This document shows, piece by piece, positions 51,871 through 61,291 of a stretch of DNA of 64,000 bases. The stretch's first letter is position 1. Each line of letters begins with the position of its first letter. Source of the stretch: Thalassobellus sp050294475. Lineage in GTDB: Bacteria > Bacteroidota > Bacteroidia > Flavobacteriales > Flavobacteriaceae. The stretch is from positions 62,001 through 126,000 of the forward strand of contig JBNKOE010000003.1 in assembly GCA_050294475.1 (NCBI GenBank). The letters run 5' to 3'. A program made the position numbers and the translations under genes. A model generated the notes under the pieces. That model saw only the letters and a program-made list of their open reading frames with translations, was not told where the DNA came from and searched no databases.

Positions 51871-53073
51871 TTAGTTTACGCTTTTATTCCCTATTTCAAA
51901 TCTATTATTGATAAGTAAAAAAATAATGAAATAAAATCCTACGATTGCGCTATCAAAGTAATGTCCCGCTGTAAATATTATAATTAATAAACTTACGGCG
52001 AAAAATATTTTAAATTCTTTCTCAAAGGATAATAAATTAATAAACTTAACATATATATAGCTATATATTATACCTCCTAAAAACCCAAAGAAAAGGAAAA
52101 GATCAATAAACCCCATTTCTATATAATGATAAATAACATCTTGTCCTCCAAAAATAAAATTAGGTAAGGTCCATAAATCAAAAACAAGAGGAACAAGTTT
52201 TCTTTGAATAAATTCATTCCTCCCAGATAGAAGCGCATATAAAAGCCCTTCTTTGTGGTAAAAATAAATGAAAACATTCCAAGAATTAATAAATATCTTG
52301 TTGAAAAAAGAATGAAATAATATGTAACTAAAAAATATAATTATAACAAAAAATGTAAGAAGTTTTTTAATTGAAACTCTCTTAACTAAATGAAAAATAA
52401 ATAATAAATAAATAAATAAATAAACTGCTTTCGTGCCAACAATCATTGAAGGAAATAAAACTACCCAAAAAAAACCCTCTTTAATGCCTAGGTAAAATCG
52501 CCTGTAATACACCGTTGCTAACGATAAAATAAATATATAGGAAGCTTCATTTTGAGCAAAAATTAACCCGTCATACCCAAATCTATGACCAGCAGCATAA
52601 GTTTGAAATAAAGAAAAACCTCCAAAAAAACCTATCAGTACAAGAATACTGTTTAGACTAATTATAACTTTAAAACATTTCAACAATTCCTTAGGGTATC
52701 TCTCAAAGTTAACTATGTCGATAAGTAATAAAAAATAAATTAAAGGAGATAAATATTTGATTAAGCTATTAAAACTTTCATAAAAATTTAAATTATCCAA
52801 CCGAAAACTTAAAAAAAACTGCCCTATTAAAAAACAACAAATTAGGACACAAATACTTAATAGAATATAAAATTTAGATTTATTCAAAGTAAGAAAAGAA
52901 TATATTAGAATAAACCCAACAAAAACACCTTTAATTATTGGCCCAAAACGATATGAAATATGACCTGCTCTAGCAACTATTTTATATGCCCCATCAGTAA
53001 AATAAAACAATACAAATGCTATAATTAGTAATTGCAACGCAAAACTATATAATAATTTATTGCTTAATTTCAT
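51871..53073 (-). CDS. Wzy-like polysaccharide polymerase candidate
   Basis: 400-aa polytopic membrane protein with about 11-12 TM segments and a long loop (about 260-315, SGRNEFIQRKLVPLVFDLWT) ahead of the last helices. The family cannot be named with confidence; the layout fits an O-antigen polymerase. The coding sequence includes five tandem TTTA units (on the coding strand; 52405-52424), where gain or loss of one unit would shift the frame. It is flanked by GT4 and GT2 genes. Confidence 0.65.
   Translation of the reverse strand: MKLSNKLLYSFALQLLIIAFVLFYFTDGAYKIVARAGHISYRFGPIIKGVFVGFILIYSFLTLNKSKFYILLSICVLICCFLIGQFFLSFRLDNLNFYESFNSLIKYLSPLIYFLLLIDIVNFERYPKELLKCFKVIISLNSILVLIGFFGGFSLFQTYAAGHRFGYDGLIFAQNEASYIFILSLATVYYRRFYLGIKEGFFWVVLFPSMIVGTKAVYLFIYLLFIFHLVKRVSIKKLLTFFVIIIFFSYILFHSFFNKIFINSWNVFIYFYHKEGLLYALLSGRNEFIQRKLVPLVFDLWTLPNFIFGGQDVIYHYIEMGFIDLFLFFGFLGGIIYSYIYVKFINLLSFEKEFKIFFAVSLLIIIFTAGHYFDSAIVGFYFIIFLLINNRFEIGNKSVN
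52405..52424. repeat. Tetranucleotide repeat (TAAA)5 inside the wzy-like gene
   Basis: Five perfect TAAA units in the coding sequence, bordered by further degenerate AT repeats (ataataaa before them). The frame is intact here. On the coding strand it encodes the hydrophobic VYLFIYLL stretch of a TM helix. Confidence 0.9.
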
Positions 53074-53128
53074 TTTCTGACAGTTTCATTAATAATAATT
53101 TTCCAAACATACTTATTACCATTCCGTT

Positions 53129-54127
53129 TTATGCTTTAGGATTCGTTTCAAAACCTAAAAGGATTCTCAAAAACATAAATCCTCTTTTAAACTCTCCTAT
53201 AAATATTCTTTTTAAGGCAATTAAAAACACCATCATACTTACAAAAAAATAATGCTCAGGATAATTTATTTTTGTAAAAAGTAATTTATTACGGATTACA
53301 TAATATTCTGAAAACATAGTAGGTTTAGATTCAATTTTAGTACTACCACCTCCTTTATGATATACCTTTGAATCAAGAACCGTTTTAACAATATTTTTTT
53401 GACCAGATTTTTTTATCCATGATAACTCTTCATAGTAAAGAAAGTATTCCTCAGGTATTAACCCAGCTATTTCTATAAACTCTCTGTTTACAAAAAAAGA
53501 AGATCCTGAAACAAAATCAATTGGCTTATTTTTAAAAACATACTCTTTGGAAACTATATTTTTTGCTTTACATTTCCTTGGTTCAAACGTAAATCCTATA
53601 GATTGAATAGCAAAAGGAGGTATCGCATCAAATATTAAACTTCCTCTTACAGCTGGCTCTTTTAGACCTAAAATATCTTTTTCAAGATTATATAAAGCAT
53701 TAATCTCAACAATTGTGTCATTATTTAAAAGCCAAACATTTTTAAAAAAAATTTTTTTATTAATTATTTGATGAATAACAATATTGTTTGCCGCAGCAAA
53801 TCCCTCATTTCTTTTAGCTCTAATTAATATCAAGTTTTCTTCTGTACATGACTTTTCAAATTCTTCTTGATTATAATACCTATAGGAAATTGGCTTTTTA
53901 ATGTTGGGAAATATAATATCATGCAAAAAAGATTCTTCAATTTTTAAATCACCTTTAGCCCATTCAATTATTCTTGAAGAAGAAACATCGTTTGCCGGTG
54001 AATTATCCACCACAAAAACCTGAAAACCAGTAGTGCTTTTAAGCTTAAATACACTTTCAAGACATTCTATTGTATCTTTCCACCCTTTATAATTGATAAT
54101 TATAATCGCTGTTTCCTTTTTTAACAT
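53129..54127 (-). CDS. Family 2 glycosyltransferase (rhamnosyltransferase-like)
   Basis: 332-aa GT2: AIIIINYKGWKDTIECLESV at the start, FVVDNSPAND, RNEGFAAANN and VWLLNNDTIVE (the DxD-like site as NND) are present. This class includes many rhamnosyltransferases, which fits the dTDP-rhamnose genes nearby, but the assignment of sugar is a guess. The C-terminal hydrophobic stretch (YFFVSMMVFLIALKRIF) may bind the membrane. Confidence 0.88.
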   Translation of the reverse strand: MLKKETAIIIINYKGWKDTIECLESVFKLKSTTGFQVFVVDNSPANDVSSSRIIEWAKGDLKIEESFLHDIIFPNIKKPISYRYYNQEEFEKSCTEENLILIRAKRNEGFAAANNIVIHQIINKKIFFKNVWLLNNDTIVEINALYNLEKDILGLKEPAVRGSLIFDAIPPFAIQSIGFTFEPRKCKAKNIVSKEYVFKNKPIDFVSGSSFFVNREFIEIAGLIPEEYFLYYEELSWIKKSGQKNIVKTVLDSKVYHKGGGSTKIESKPTMFSEYYVIRNKLLFTKINYPEHYFFVSMMVFLIALKRIFIGEFKRGFMFLRILLGFETNPKA

Positions 54128-54181
54128 CTCTTTTTAAACTGATTTGAACTATATTTAATACTAATTAGTTTTATATTAAGT

Positions 54182-55339
54182 TCATGATAATATTTTGAAT
54201 CGCTCTTTTTCTCTTATGAAAATATATTCCCAATTGAATTTTTTAGAATACTCTTTTGCTAAATTGTAATTTGATTTTAAATCAATATCGCCTTCTATTA
54301 TGGCCTTTAGCTCAGAATAAAGCTCTTTTTCTGTATGTACAATACCGCCTATTTCTCCATTGTTTGTTATTTCTTTTGCGCCGCCTACATTAGTTGTAAC
54401 GATATAATTTCTTGCGCGTAATGCTTCAGGAAAAACTAAAGCAAACCCTTCGTATCTTGATGTTAAACAAAATACTTTTGATTTATTATAATATTCAAAT
54501 AATTCTTTTCTGTCCGAAATTGCCCCAACAAAAACGATAGAGTCTTTCTTGTATGAATATTTTTTAAAAAAATCTTTAATCACATTTTGAAATTGATTTT
54601 CTATTGGGCCAATAAAAAAAACCTTCCATGATTTTAAATCTATCTTAGACAAAACAGATAATAACTTTTGATTGTTTTTTTGTTCTGTACCAATCCTTCC
54701 GACAGTTATTATGATATTTTCTTTTTCATCATAAGTTTTTATTTTATTAAAATTATATGAAGAAAAACCATTAGGGATATAAATAAATTTAGATTCATAT
54801 TCTGGTATTATCTCTTTAACTTCCTCAAATGTTATGTTATTTTCATAAGATGCCATATCTAATATGTTTTTAATAAAATAAATTCGACCTGATTTTATAA
54901 TTTTTCTGTAAAGATTAAATGTTTGAATAGGCTCTAAATTTTCTTTTAACAAACCAGGTCTCATGTCTAGTTTTATATATAACGTCCCCTTATGGTTCAA
55001 TTTCTTATATAGATAACCATACAAAAGGGTGTTATAACTAAAATGAAAAAGATTTAAAACATCTATCTTTTTTGCGTTTTTTAATAGATAATAAATCGCA
55101 GAAAAGTATACATCTAAAAACGGTATTTTTAATCCTTTTTTTAAAAAACGCAACTTTAACCCCTTTACTTCACTTTCTAAATATGAATAATTCTCTCCTT
55201 TTGTTTCAAACGAAACTAATTCGGCTGAACAGTTGAAAATTTTTTTAAGAGTATAGGGAACCATCCCTACGTCTTTTATTAAATGAACATTTGCTAGGTT
55301 ATAACAAAATAGTGTGACTATTTTCTTTTGTTTTTCCAT
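54182..55339 (-). CDS. Family 4 glycosyltransferase
   Basis: 385-aa GT-B glycosyltransferase. The donor domain begins IIITVGRIGTEQKNNQKLL and contains VFCLTSRYEGFALVFPEALR (the E-x7-E motif), then IVTTNVGGAKEI. Its N-terminal domain is less conserved. The first 22 bp overlap the 3' end of the flippase gene, which implies tight coupling. The specificity is unknown. Confidence 0.89.
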   Translation of the reverse strand: MEKQKKIVTLFCYNLANVHLIKDVGMVPYTLKKIFNCSAELVSFETKGENYSYLESEVKGLKLRFLKKGLKIPFLDVYFSAIYYLLKNAKKIDVLNLFHFSYNTLLYGYLYKKLNHKGTLYIKLDMRPGLLKENLEPIQTFNLYRKIIKSGRIYFIKNILDMASYENNITFEEVKEIIPEYESKFIYIPNGFSSYNFNKIKTYDEKENIIITVGRIGTEQKNNQKLLSVLSKIDLKSWKVFFIGPIENQFQNVIKDFFKKYSYKKDSIVFVGAISDRKELFEYYNKSKVFCLTSRYEGFALVFPEALRARNYIVTTNVGGAKEITNNGEIGGIVHTEKELYSELKAIIEGDIDLKSNYNLAKEYSKKFNWEYIFIREKERFKILS

Positions 55340-56781
55340 GAATTTATTTTTGAAAGCAATAAGCTTTTCCCAATTATGTAAATTTCAGGTTTTAATAATT
55401 CGTTTATACCTATAAAGCTCCCTATTGAAGCTGTAACCTGTAAAGCTAAAACAATTATATTAGATTCTATAACCGGTAAATAATTTATAGAATATATAAT
55501 TATTCCTATAGTAATAGAAATTAAAAAATAAGGTGTAATATCTAATACTTGTTCCTTTATTGAGTAGTTTATCATTCTTTTATTAAACATGGCACAAATA
55601 AAAAATGAAACCCACCAAAAAAAAGTAGCACCAATAACCAAAATCTCCATACCATAGTAAAGACCTAAAACTACAAAAGGAATAATTAAAATATATTTAA
55701 TGATATCTGTTACAAGAACTAAATCAGACCTCCCTTTAACATATAAAATAGTATGATTTAAAGGTATTAAAGGAAGAATCATGTAGCCCAAACATAATAT
55801 TTGAAAATAAATTATAGAAGGCTCCCATTTTGCCCCTAAAAAGACATTAAAAAGAGGTCTTGCAATAGCTGTTAATGTGAACATTATTGTAAACGTAATA
55901 AACATAACTCCTTTGGTTATTTTTTTTGATGTCTCTTTCAATTTTATATTATCGTTTTGTATCTCAGCATAAGCAGGAAAAATAACTCTTCCTAAAGCGG
56001 TATTCAATGTAAAAGGAATCATACCGCTATAATTATTAGCTGTTGTATAATATCCTAAGATAGTAGCTGAATAAAATTTTCCTATTATAAGATTATATAT
56101 GTTTTTGAAGATATCTGCAATTGAAAGAGAAATTAATATTTTATAACTAAACCTTAACATCTCCTTAAATGAATCTAAATCAATTTCAAGTGTTGGGAGC
56201 CATTTATTATGAAGCCACAAAAGAATTGATGTTGTAAACTGCAAGATTATAGTTCTCCATATGAGGCTCCAAACACCATATCCCTGAAAGGCTAAATATA
56301 TTGCTAAAGACCCACTAACAATGTTTGCTATAAAAGAGATAATAGCTTGAACCTTAAAATTTAATGCTTTAGTTAACTTTGTTTGTTGCACTATTGTAAA
56401 AGATCCAATGATAATAACAACCGAGACAACTTTGGCAAACCTTTCTAATTCAGGAACATTAAAAAACCTTGATATAAATGGCGATAAAAAATAAATTAAT
56501 ATATATAATATTATCCCAATTAAGATATTAAAAAACAAAACCGTATTATAATCCGCATTAGTACAATTTTCTCTTTTAATAAGGGCTTGACTCAACCCTG
56601 AATCAACAAAAGTCTTAGAAAAAGTAATAAATATCATTAACATTCCAATTAGACCAAAATCTTCAGGAAGCAATAATCTTGCTAATACAATAAAACATAA
56701 AACATTAATTGCCTTATTTATAACATTGTCTAACAAATTCCATGCTACTCCACCTAAAACATTTGCTTTTAAATTGCTCAT
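55318..56781 (-). CDS. wzx: Wzx-type polysaccharide flippase
   Basis: 487-aa membrane protein with about 14 TM segments of the WzxC/PST family (GGVAWNLLDNVINKAINVLC, ARLLLPEDFGLIGMLMIF, DSGLSQALIKR, YYTTANNYSGMIPFTLN). It flips undecaprenyl-linked repeat units to the periplasm. It is the first gene of the variable part, after a 123-bp gap from rfbD that contains an inverted repeat. A distinct flippase at 22893-24350 belongs to another cluster. Confidence 0.88.
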   Translation of the reverse strand: MSNLKANVLGGVAWNLLDNVINKAINVLCFIVLARLLLPEDFGLIGMLMIFITFSKTFVDSGLSQALIKRENCTNADYNTVLFFNILIGIILYILIYFLSPFISRFFNVPELERFAKVVSVVIIIGSFTIVQQTKLTKALNFKVQAIISFIANIVSGSLAIYLAFQGYGVWSLIWRTIILQFTTSILLWLHNKWLPTLEIDLDSFKEMLRFSYKILISLSIADIFKNIYNLIIGKFYSATILGYYTTANNYSGMIPFTLNTALGRVIFPAYAEIQNDNIKLKETSKKITKGVMFITFTIMFTLTAIARPLFNVFLGAKWEPSIIYFQILCLGYMILPLIPLNHTILYVKGRSDLVLVTDIIKYILIIPFVVLGLYYGMEILVIGATFFWWVSFFICAMFNKRMINYSIKEQVLDITPYFLISITIGIIIYSINYLPVIESNIIVLALQVTASIGSFIGINELLKPEIYIIGKSLLLSKINSWKNKRK

Positions 56782-56811
56782 TAAATTAAATAATACTTTG
56801 AAAAAATGAGT

Positions 56812-56889
56812 GCCTTTTCTAAAATTATTAATATCATATTTACCATTTAATACCCAAAGCTTAAGCTACCTAAATCTTTAAGAAAAGGC
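56812..56889. repeat. Inverted repeat in the rfbD-wzx gap
   Basis: gccttttct (56812-56820) and agaaaaggc (56881-56889) are exact inverted copies about 60 bp apart, in the only sizeable gap of the rfb/wzx region. An inner agcttaagct palindrome lies between. It could form a stem in the leader of wzx. Nothing else is seen in the gap. Confidence 0.45.
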
Positions 56890-56904
56890 TATACTGGTCT
56901 TTTC

Positions 56905-57771
56905 TCAACTAGTTTCAGTATTATTTTTTAAAGATTTTCTTAAGCCATCACTCCAGATAGGAATTTTAATATTAAAACTCCCTTTGGCTTTCCTCTTAGC
57001 TAAAACACTGTACTTAGGTCGTTTTGCCGCAGTTGGATAATCTTCAGTTTTAATTGGTGTCAACTTAATGTTTTTCCCAGTCTCTTCAAAAATAGCCTTA
57101 GCAAAATCAAACCAGCTTATTTCTCCTTCATTGCTATAATGATAGATACCGAAATCCGTCGATTCCGATTTAATTATATGAATTATGATAGATGCCAAAT
57201 CTCCAGCGTAGGTGGGTGTCCCTATTTGGTCATTAACTACTTTAATTTCATCTCTGGTTTCAGCTAATCTTAACATGATTTTCAAAAAATTCTGACCATA
57301 TTCAGAATATAACCAAGAGGCTCTTATAATAAAATGCTCTTTTAATATTTGCAGTATTTCAATTTCCCCTTGTAATTTAGATGCTCCATACACACTAATT
57401 GGCTTGGCTACATCTGTTTCTATATATGGCTCAGTCTTTTCACCATCAAACACAAAATCAGTTGAAATATGAATTAAAACAACACTATACTCATTACAAG
57501 CTATTGCTAAATTTTTTGCTCCTGTTGCATTGATGTCAAAGGCTTTATCAACCTCTGTTTCTGCTTTATCAACAGCTGTATATGCTGCGCAATTAATGCA
57601 ATAATCTATTTGTTTATTTGTTTTAAAAAAAGTTTGTACTTGATTTAAATCACAAATATCCAGTTCCAAATAATCTGTATAAATTACATCTAAATCATCA
57701 TACTGTTTTTCAACATCCTTTATACAGTTTGCTAACTGTCCGTTACCTCCAGTAACCAAAATAGTTGTCAT
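56905..57771 (-). CDS. rfbD: dTDP-4-dehydrorhamnose reductase
   Basis: 288-aa SDR that makes dTDP-L-rhamnose from dTDP-4-dehydro-L-rhamnose with NAD(P)H, the last step. GGNGQLANCI is the cofactor loop, CAAYTAVDKAE the family motif, ISTDFVFDGEKTEPYIETD the catalytic Thr/Asp region, and YGASKLQGE the Tyr-x3-Lys. Its start overlaps the rfbC stop by 4 bp. Confidence 0.95.
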   Translation of the reverse strand: MTTILVTGGNGQLANCIKDVEKQYDDLDVIYTDYLELDICDLNQVQTFFKTNKQIDYCINCAAYTAVDKAETEVDKAFDINATGAKNLAIACNEYSVVLIHISTDFVFDGEKTEPYIETDVAKPISVYGASKLQGEIEILQILKEHFIIRASWLYSEYGQNFLKIMLRLAETRDEIKVVNDQIGTPTYAGDLASIIIHIIKSESTDFGIYHYSNEGEISWFDFAKAIFEETGKNIKLTPIKTEDYPTAAKRPKYSVLAKRKAKGSFNIKIPIWSDGLRKSLKNNTETS

Positions 57772-58313
57772 AAAGCAGCTTCTTTAAAAGTTGGTAACTT
57801 TAAATCTTTTTCGGAAACTATAAATCCTTTTTCATCTAATTTCCAATCAATATTCAAATCTTTGTCATTATAAATTATTCCACCTTCGGCTTCTTTGTTA
57901 TAAAAATTATCACATTTATAAGAGAAGATAGCAGTATCACTTAACACAATAAAGCCATGAGCAAACCCTCTAGGAATAAATAATTGCTTTTTATTATTTT
58001 CTGATAATTCAATAGATACATGTTTTCCAAAAGTTGCAGAATCTTTTCTAATATCAACAGCAAGATCTAAAACAGATCCTTTAATAACCCGTACTAATTT
58101 TGCCTGGGCATATTCTTCTGTTTGATAATGTAACCCCCTTAACACGCCTTTTGAAGAAAAAGACTCGTTATCTTGAATAAAATTTATGTTTTGACCAATT
58201 AATTTATTGAATGTCTTTTGATTAAAACTTTCAAAAAAATAACCTCTACTATCTTCAAAAACTTTAGGTTCTAAAATAAAACACCCTTTTAGTTTGGTTT
58301 CTTCTACAATCAT
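57768..58313 (-). CDS. rfbC: dTDP-4-dehydrorhamnose 3,5-epimerase
   Basis: 181-aa cupin-fold epimerase acting on dTDP-4-dehydro-6-deoxyglucose. The motifs FIQDNESFSSKGVLRGLHYQ (catalytic His in RGLHYQ), AKLVRVIKGSVLDLAVDIRK and IPRGFAHGFIVLSD are all present. It is the third gene of the rfbB-A-C-D unit, overlapping its neighbours by 1 and 4 bp. Confidence 0.96.
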   Translation of the reverse strand: MIVEETKLKGCFILEPKVFEDSRGYFFESFNQKTFNKLIGQNINFIQDNESFSSKGVLRGLHYQTEEYAQAKLVRVIKGSVLDLAVDIRKDSATFGKHVSIELSENNKKQLFIPRGFAHGFIVLSDTAIFSYKCDNFYNKEAEGGIIYNDKDLNIDWKLDEKGFIVSEKDLKLPTFKEAAL

Positions 58314-59179
58314 TATTTTTTATTCAATAGTCCTAACAAATTCTTACCATAACCGCTTTTCAATAAAGGTTCTGCTAATAATTTAAACTGCTCTTCATTA
58401 ATATATCCCATTTCATAAGCAGCGCCTTCGATAGCGCCAATTTTTAGACCTTGGCGTTCTTCAATAACCTCAACAAATTGAGAGGCTTGCATCAACGATT
58501 GAAACGTTCCCGTATCTAACCATGCCGTTCCTCTATCTAGAATACTTACGTTAAGTTTACCTTGTTTAAGATATTCTTTATTAACATCGGTAATTTCAAG
58601 TTCTCCTCTATGGCTTGGTTGTATGTTTTTGGCTATTTGTACCACAGAATTATCGTAAAAATAAATCCCTGGAACAGCATAGTTTGATTTTGGTTGTTTG
58701 GGCTTCTCTTCTATTGATTTTGCTTGCATGTTATCATCAAACTCTACCACCCCATAACGCTCAGGGTCATGTACACGATAGGCATAAATAATGCCGCCTT
58801 CTGGATCATTGTTAGATTGAAGCAATGTTGCCAGCCCCGTTCCATAGAAAATATTATCGCCTAATATTAAAGCCACCTTATCGTCTCCTATAAATTTTTC
58901 TCCAATAAGAAACGCTTCTGCCAATCCATTGGGGTGGTCTTGAACGGCATATTCAAATCGACAACCATATTTTTTACCATCACCTAATAACTCCTGAAAT
59001 AAGGGTAAATCTTTTGGTGTAGAAATAATTAAAACCTCACGTATACCCGCATACATTAGAGTTGAAAGCGGATAATAAATCATGGGCTTGTCATAAATAG
59101 GCATGAGTTGCTTACTTACAGATAACGTTAAAGGATGTAATCGTGTTCCAGATCCTCCTGCTAGTATAATTCCCTTCAT
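58313..59179 (-). CDS. rfbA: Glucose-1-phosphate thymidylyltransferase
   Basis: 288-aa enzyme making dTDP-glucose from glucose-1-phosphate and dTTP. MKGIILAGGSGTRLHPLT is the nucleotide-binding start, followed by KQLMPIYDKPMIYYPLS, LGDNIFYG (metal Asp) and EEKPKQPKSNYAVPGIYFYD. I chose the ATG at 59179, which fits the family exactly and leaves one base after the rfbB stop; an extended frame to 59221 would overlap rfbB. Confidence 0.97.
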   Translation of the reverse strand: MKGIILAGGSGTRLHPLTLSVSKQLMPIYDKPMIYYPLSTLMYAGIREVLIISTPKDLPLFQELLGDGKKYGCRFEYAVQDHPNGLAEAFLIGEKFIGDDKVALILGDNIFYGTGLATLLQSNNDPEGGIIYAYRVHDPERYGVVEFDDNMQAKSIEEKPKQPKSNYAVPGIYFYDNSVVQIAKNIQPSHRGELEITDVNKEYLKQGKLNVSILDRGTAWLDTGTFQSLMQASQFVEVIEERQGLKIGAIEGAAYEMGYINEEQFKLLAEPLLKSGYGKNLLGLLNKK

Positions 59180-59180
59180 A

Positions 59181-60224
59181 TTAGTTATATTGCTTTTGAT
59201 AGTACTTTTGATATTCGCCACTTGTTACATTATTCAACCATTCTTCATTATTCAAATACCAATCTATGGTTATGGAAAGTCCTTCTTCAAAAGTTACTGA
59301 AGGATTCCAATCTAATTCTTTATTTATTTTAGATGCATCAATGGCATATCTTAAATCATGTCCTGGTCGATCCTTAACATAGGTGATTAGTTTTTCTGAA
59401 GTTCCTTGAGACCTTCCAAGTTTTCTATCCATTTGACTACATAATACTTTCACTAAATCAATGTTTTTCCATTCATTAAAACCTCCTATATTGTAAGTTT
59501 CTCCTACAATTCCTTTATGAAACACTAAATCTATAGCTCTAGCATGATCAATCACATATAACCAATCCCTAGTATAATTACCATCTCCATAGACAGGTAA
59601 TGGTTTATTATTTATAATATTATTTATAAATAAAGGAATTAACTTTTCCGGAAATTGATTCTGCCCATAATTGTTTGAACAGTTTGATATTACATAAGGT
59701 ATTCCATAGGTCTCACCATAAGCTCTTACAAAATGATCTGAACTTGCTTTTGATGCGGAATATGGTGAATTAGGATCATAAGCAGTTGTTTCAGTAAACA
59801 ACCCTTTTTCACCTAAAGTTCCATAAACTTCATCGGTACTTATATGATAAAATAATTTATTCTTAAAATTATCTTTCCAAGCGTTTTTAAAAGCATTTAA
59901 TAAAACCATGGTGCCAATAACATTAGTTTTAACAAATGCTAAAGGATCTGTAATAGAACGATCTACATGTGACTCTGCTGCTAAGTGAATCACACTATCA
60001 AATCTATGCTCTTTAAACAATCCGTCAATAAAAACCTCATCAGTAATATCTCCCTTTATAAACGTGTAATTAGATTTAGATTCAATGTCTTTTAAATTTT
60101 CCAGATTACCTGCATAGGTAAGTTTATCTAAGTTAAAAATATTGTAATCGGGATAGCTTTCAACAAAAAGTCTTACTACGTGAGACCCTATAAAACCCGC
60201 TCCTCCTGTTATTAAAATAGTCAT
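59181..60224 (-). CDS. rfbB: dTDP-glucose 4,6-dehydratase
   Basis: 347-aa extended SDR producing dTDP-4-dehydro-6-deoxyglucose. It begins MTILITGGAGFIGSHVVRLF, with AAESHVDRSITDP, HISTDEVYGTLGEKG (catalytic Thr-Asp-Glu) and YSASKASSDHFVRAY (Tyr-x3-Lys). It is the first of the rhamnose genes, five bases after the Wzz-like gene. Confidence 0.97.
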   Translation of the reverse strand: MTILITGGAGFIGSHVVRLFVESYPDYNIFNLDKLTYAGNLENLKDIESKSNYTFIKGDITDEVFIDGLFKEHRFDSVIHLAAESHVDRSITDPLAFVKTNVIGTMVLLNAFKNAWKDNFKNKLFYHISTDEVYGTLGEKGLFTETTAYDPNSPYSASKASSDHFVRAYGETYGIPYVISNCSNNYGQNQFPEKLIPLFINNIINNKPLPVYGDGNYTRDWLYVIDHARAIDLVFHKGIVGETYNIGGFNEWKNIDLVKVLCSQMDRKLGRSQGTSEKLITYVKDRPGHDLRYAIDASKINKELDWNPSVTFEEGLSITIDWYLNNEEWLNNVTSGEYQKYYQKQYN

Positions 60225-60229
60225 ATCGT

Positions 60230-61282
60230 TTACTCTTTTCTGTAATTTTTAAGATAGGTGTTCAGTGATAACAAGCTTAAAATTAGTAGAGTTAAAACTA
60301 ACAACGACGCAGGAACAAGGAATTTATAACTTTTTAAAATTCCTTTTACTTTAACACCTTTTCTAGGGAAATCTGAGATTACATTTAAAATACTCGATTT
60401 ATTGGCCCGTTCTTCATTAAGTTCAACTAAACCACTTTTAAGTTGTTCCATTTTATTAATTAACGCCAATTCTTTATTTTCCTTACCGCCATTCTCACCT
60501 AAACTAATACTAGTCCCTTCCATAGGACGATCTGCTTCTTTAAGCATCACTTTTTTATACAACAATTGTAAGGAGTCTATTTCAGCAATTTGCTTATTAT
60601 ATAGACTATCTTGTAATTTTATGTTCGTATCACTAATCTCTTTCTGCAGATTAAAATAATCATTTCTTGAAATAGAGTTAATAATTGTTGATTGAATTTT
60701 TTTAGCTATTTCATTATCGGTCGCAATAATAGATACAGTATGAAACCTAGCATCAAACGAATTGAAATTTTCAAGATATGATTTCATATCGATCGTCTTT
60801 TGAGTCATTGTATCTAAACTTCGAACAAACTTATCAAATAACTGTACTTTTTGATTTTCATCAGAATAAGATTCAACTTTAAATTTCTTTATTGATGTGG
60901 CTTCTTTTTTAGAAATATTAAAAACTTCCGCCAACGCTATTGAATCTTCCGCTTTAGCTAATTCGTTATAAAAATTAACGTTGTTATAGAATTGCTGAAC
61001 ACTATTAAAGTTTGGCTCCACTACCATGGTAGAAATATATTTAATATCTTTAGTACTATCTAAATAAAACCCTATCGCCAAACCTATAAAACCAACAATT
61101 GCTAATTTTATAATATGCTTCTGAATGAATAATAAAAATAGAATGATAGTATGAAAAATTCCTTTAAAAATACTAGCTATAAACTGAAAGAATCGGTTAA
61201 AAGCATTGCCAATAAGTTTAAACAACTGTCCTAAATCTATTTCTTCAGATTGTTGTGGTTGTTGTGGAGACTCTTTACTCAT
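60230..61282 (-). CDS. Wzz-like chain-length determinant protein
   Basis: 350 aa with the layout of a polysaccharide co-polymerase: a cytoplasmic Q/P-rich N-terminus and amphipathic segment, TM helix 1 (about 55-77), a periplasmic helical domain (about 80-315), and TM helix 2 (about 319-340, LVPASLLVLTLLILSLLSL). The kinase domain of Wzc-type proteins is absent, so it is a Wzz rather than a tyrosine kinase. An unusual extra hydrophobic segment lies at about 33-53. It is the regulator of chain length for the downstream polymerase. Confidence 0.8.
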   Translation of the reverse strand: MSKESPQQPQQSEEIDLGQLFKLIGNAFNRFFQFIASIFKGIFHTIILFLLFIQKHIIKLAIVGFIGLAIGFYLDSTKDIKYISTMVVEPNFNSVQQFYNNVNFYNELAKAEDSIALAEVFNISKKEATSIKKFKVESYSDENQKVQLFDKFVRSLDTMTQKTIDMKSYLENFNSFDARFHTVSIIATDNEIAKKIQSTIINSISRNDYFNLQKEISDTNIKLQDSLYNKQIAEIDSLQLLYKKVMLKEADRPMEGTSISLGENGGKENKELALINKMEQLKSGLVELNEERANKSSILNVISDFPRKGVKVKGILKSYKFLVPASLLVLTLLILSLLSLNTYLKNYRKE

Positions 61283-61291
61283 AATTTTTAT

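Noticed and set aside
52390..52425. AT-rich direct repeats considered as a CRISPR-like array
   Set aside because: Four-base units without spacers inside a coding sequence; not an array.
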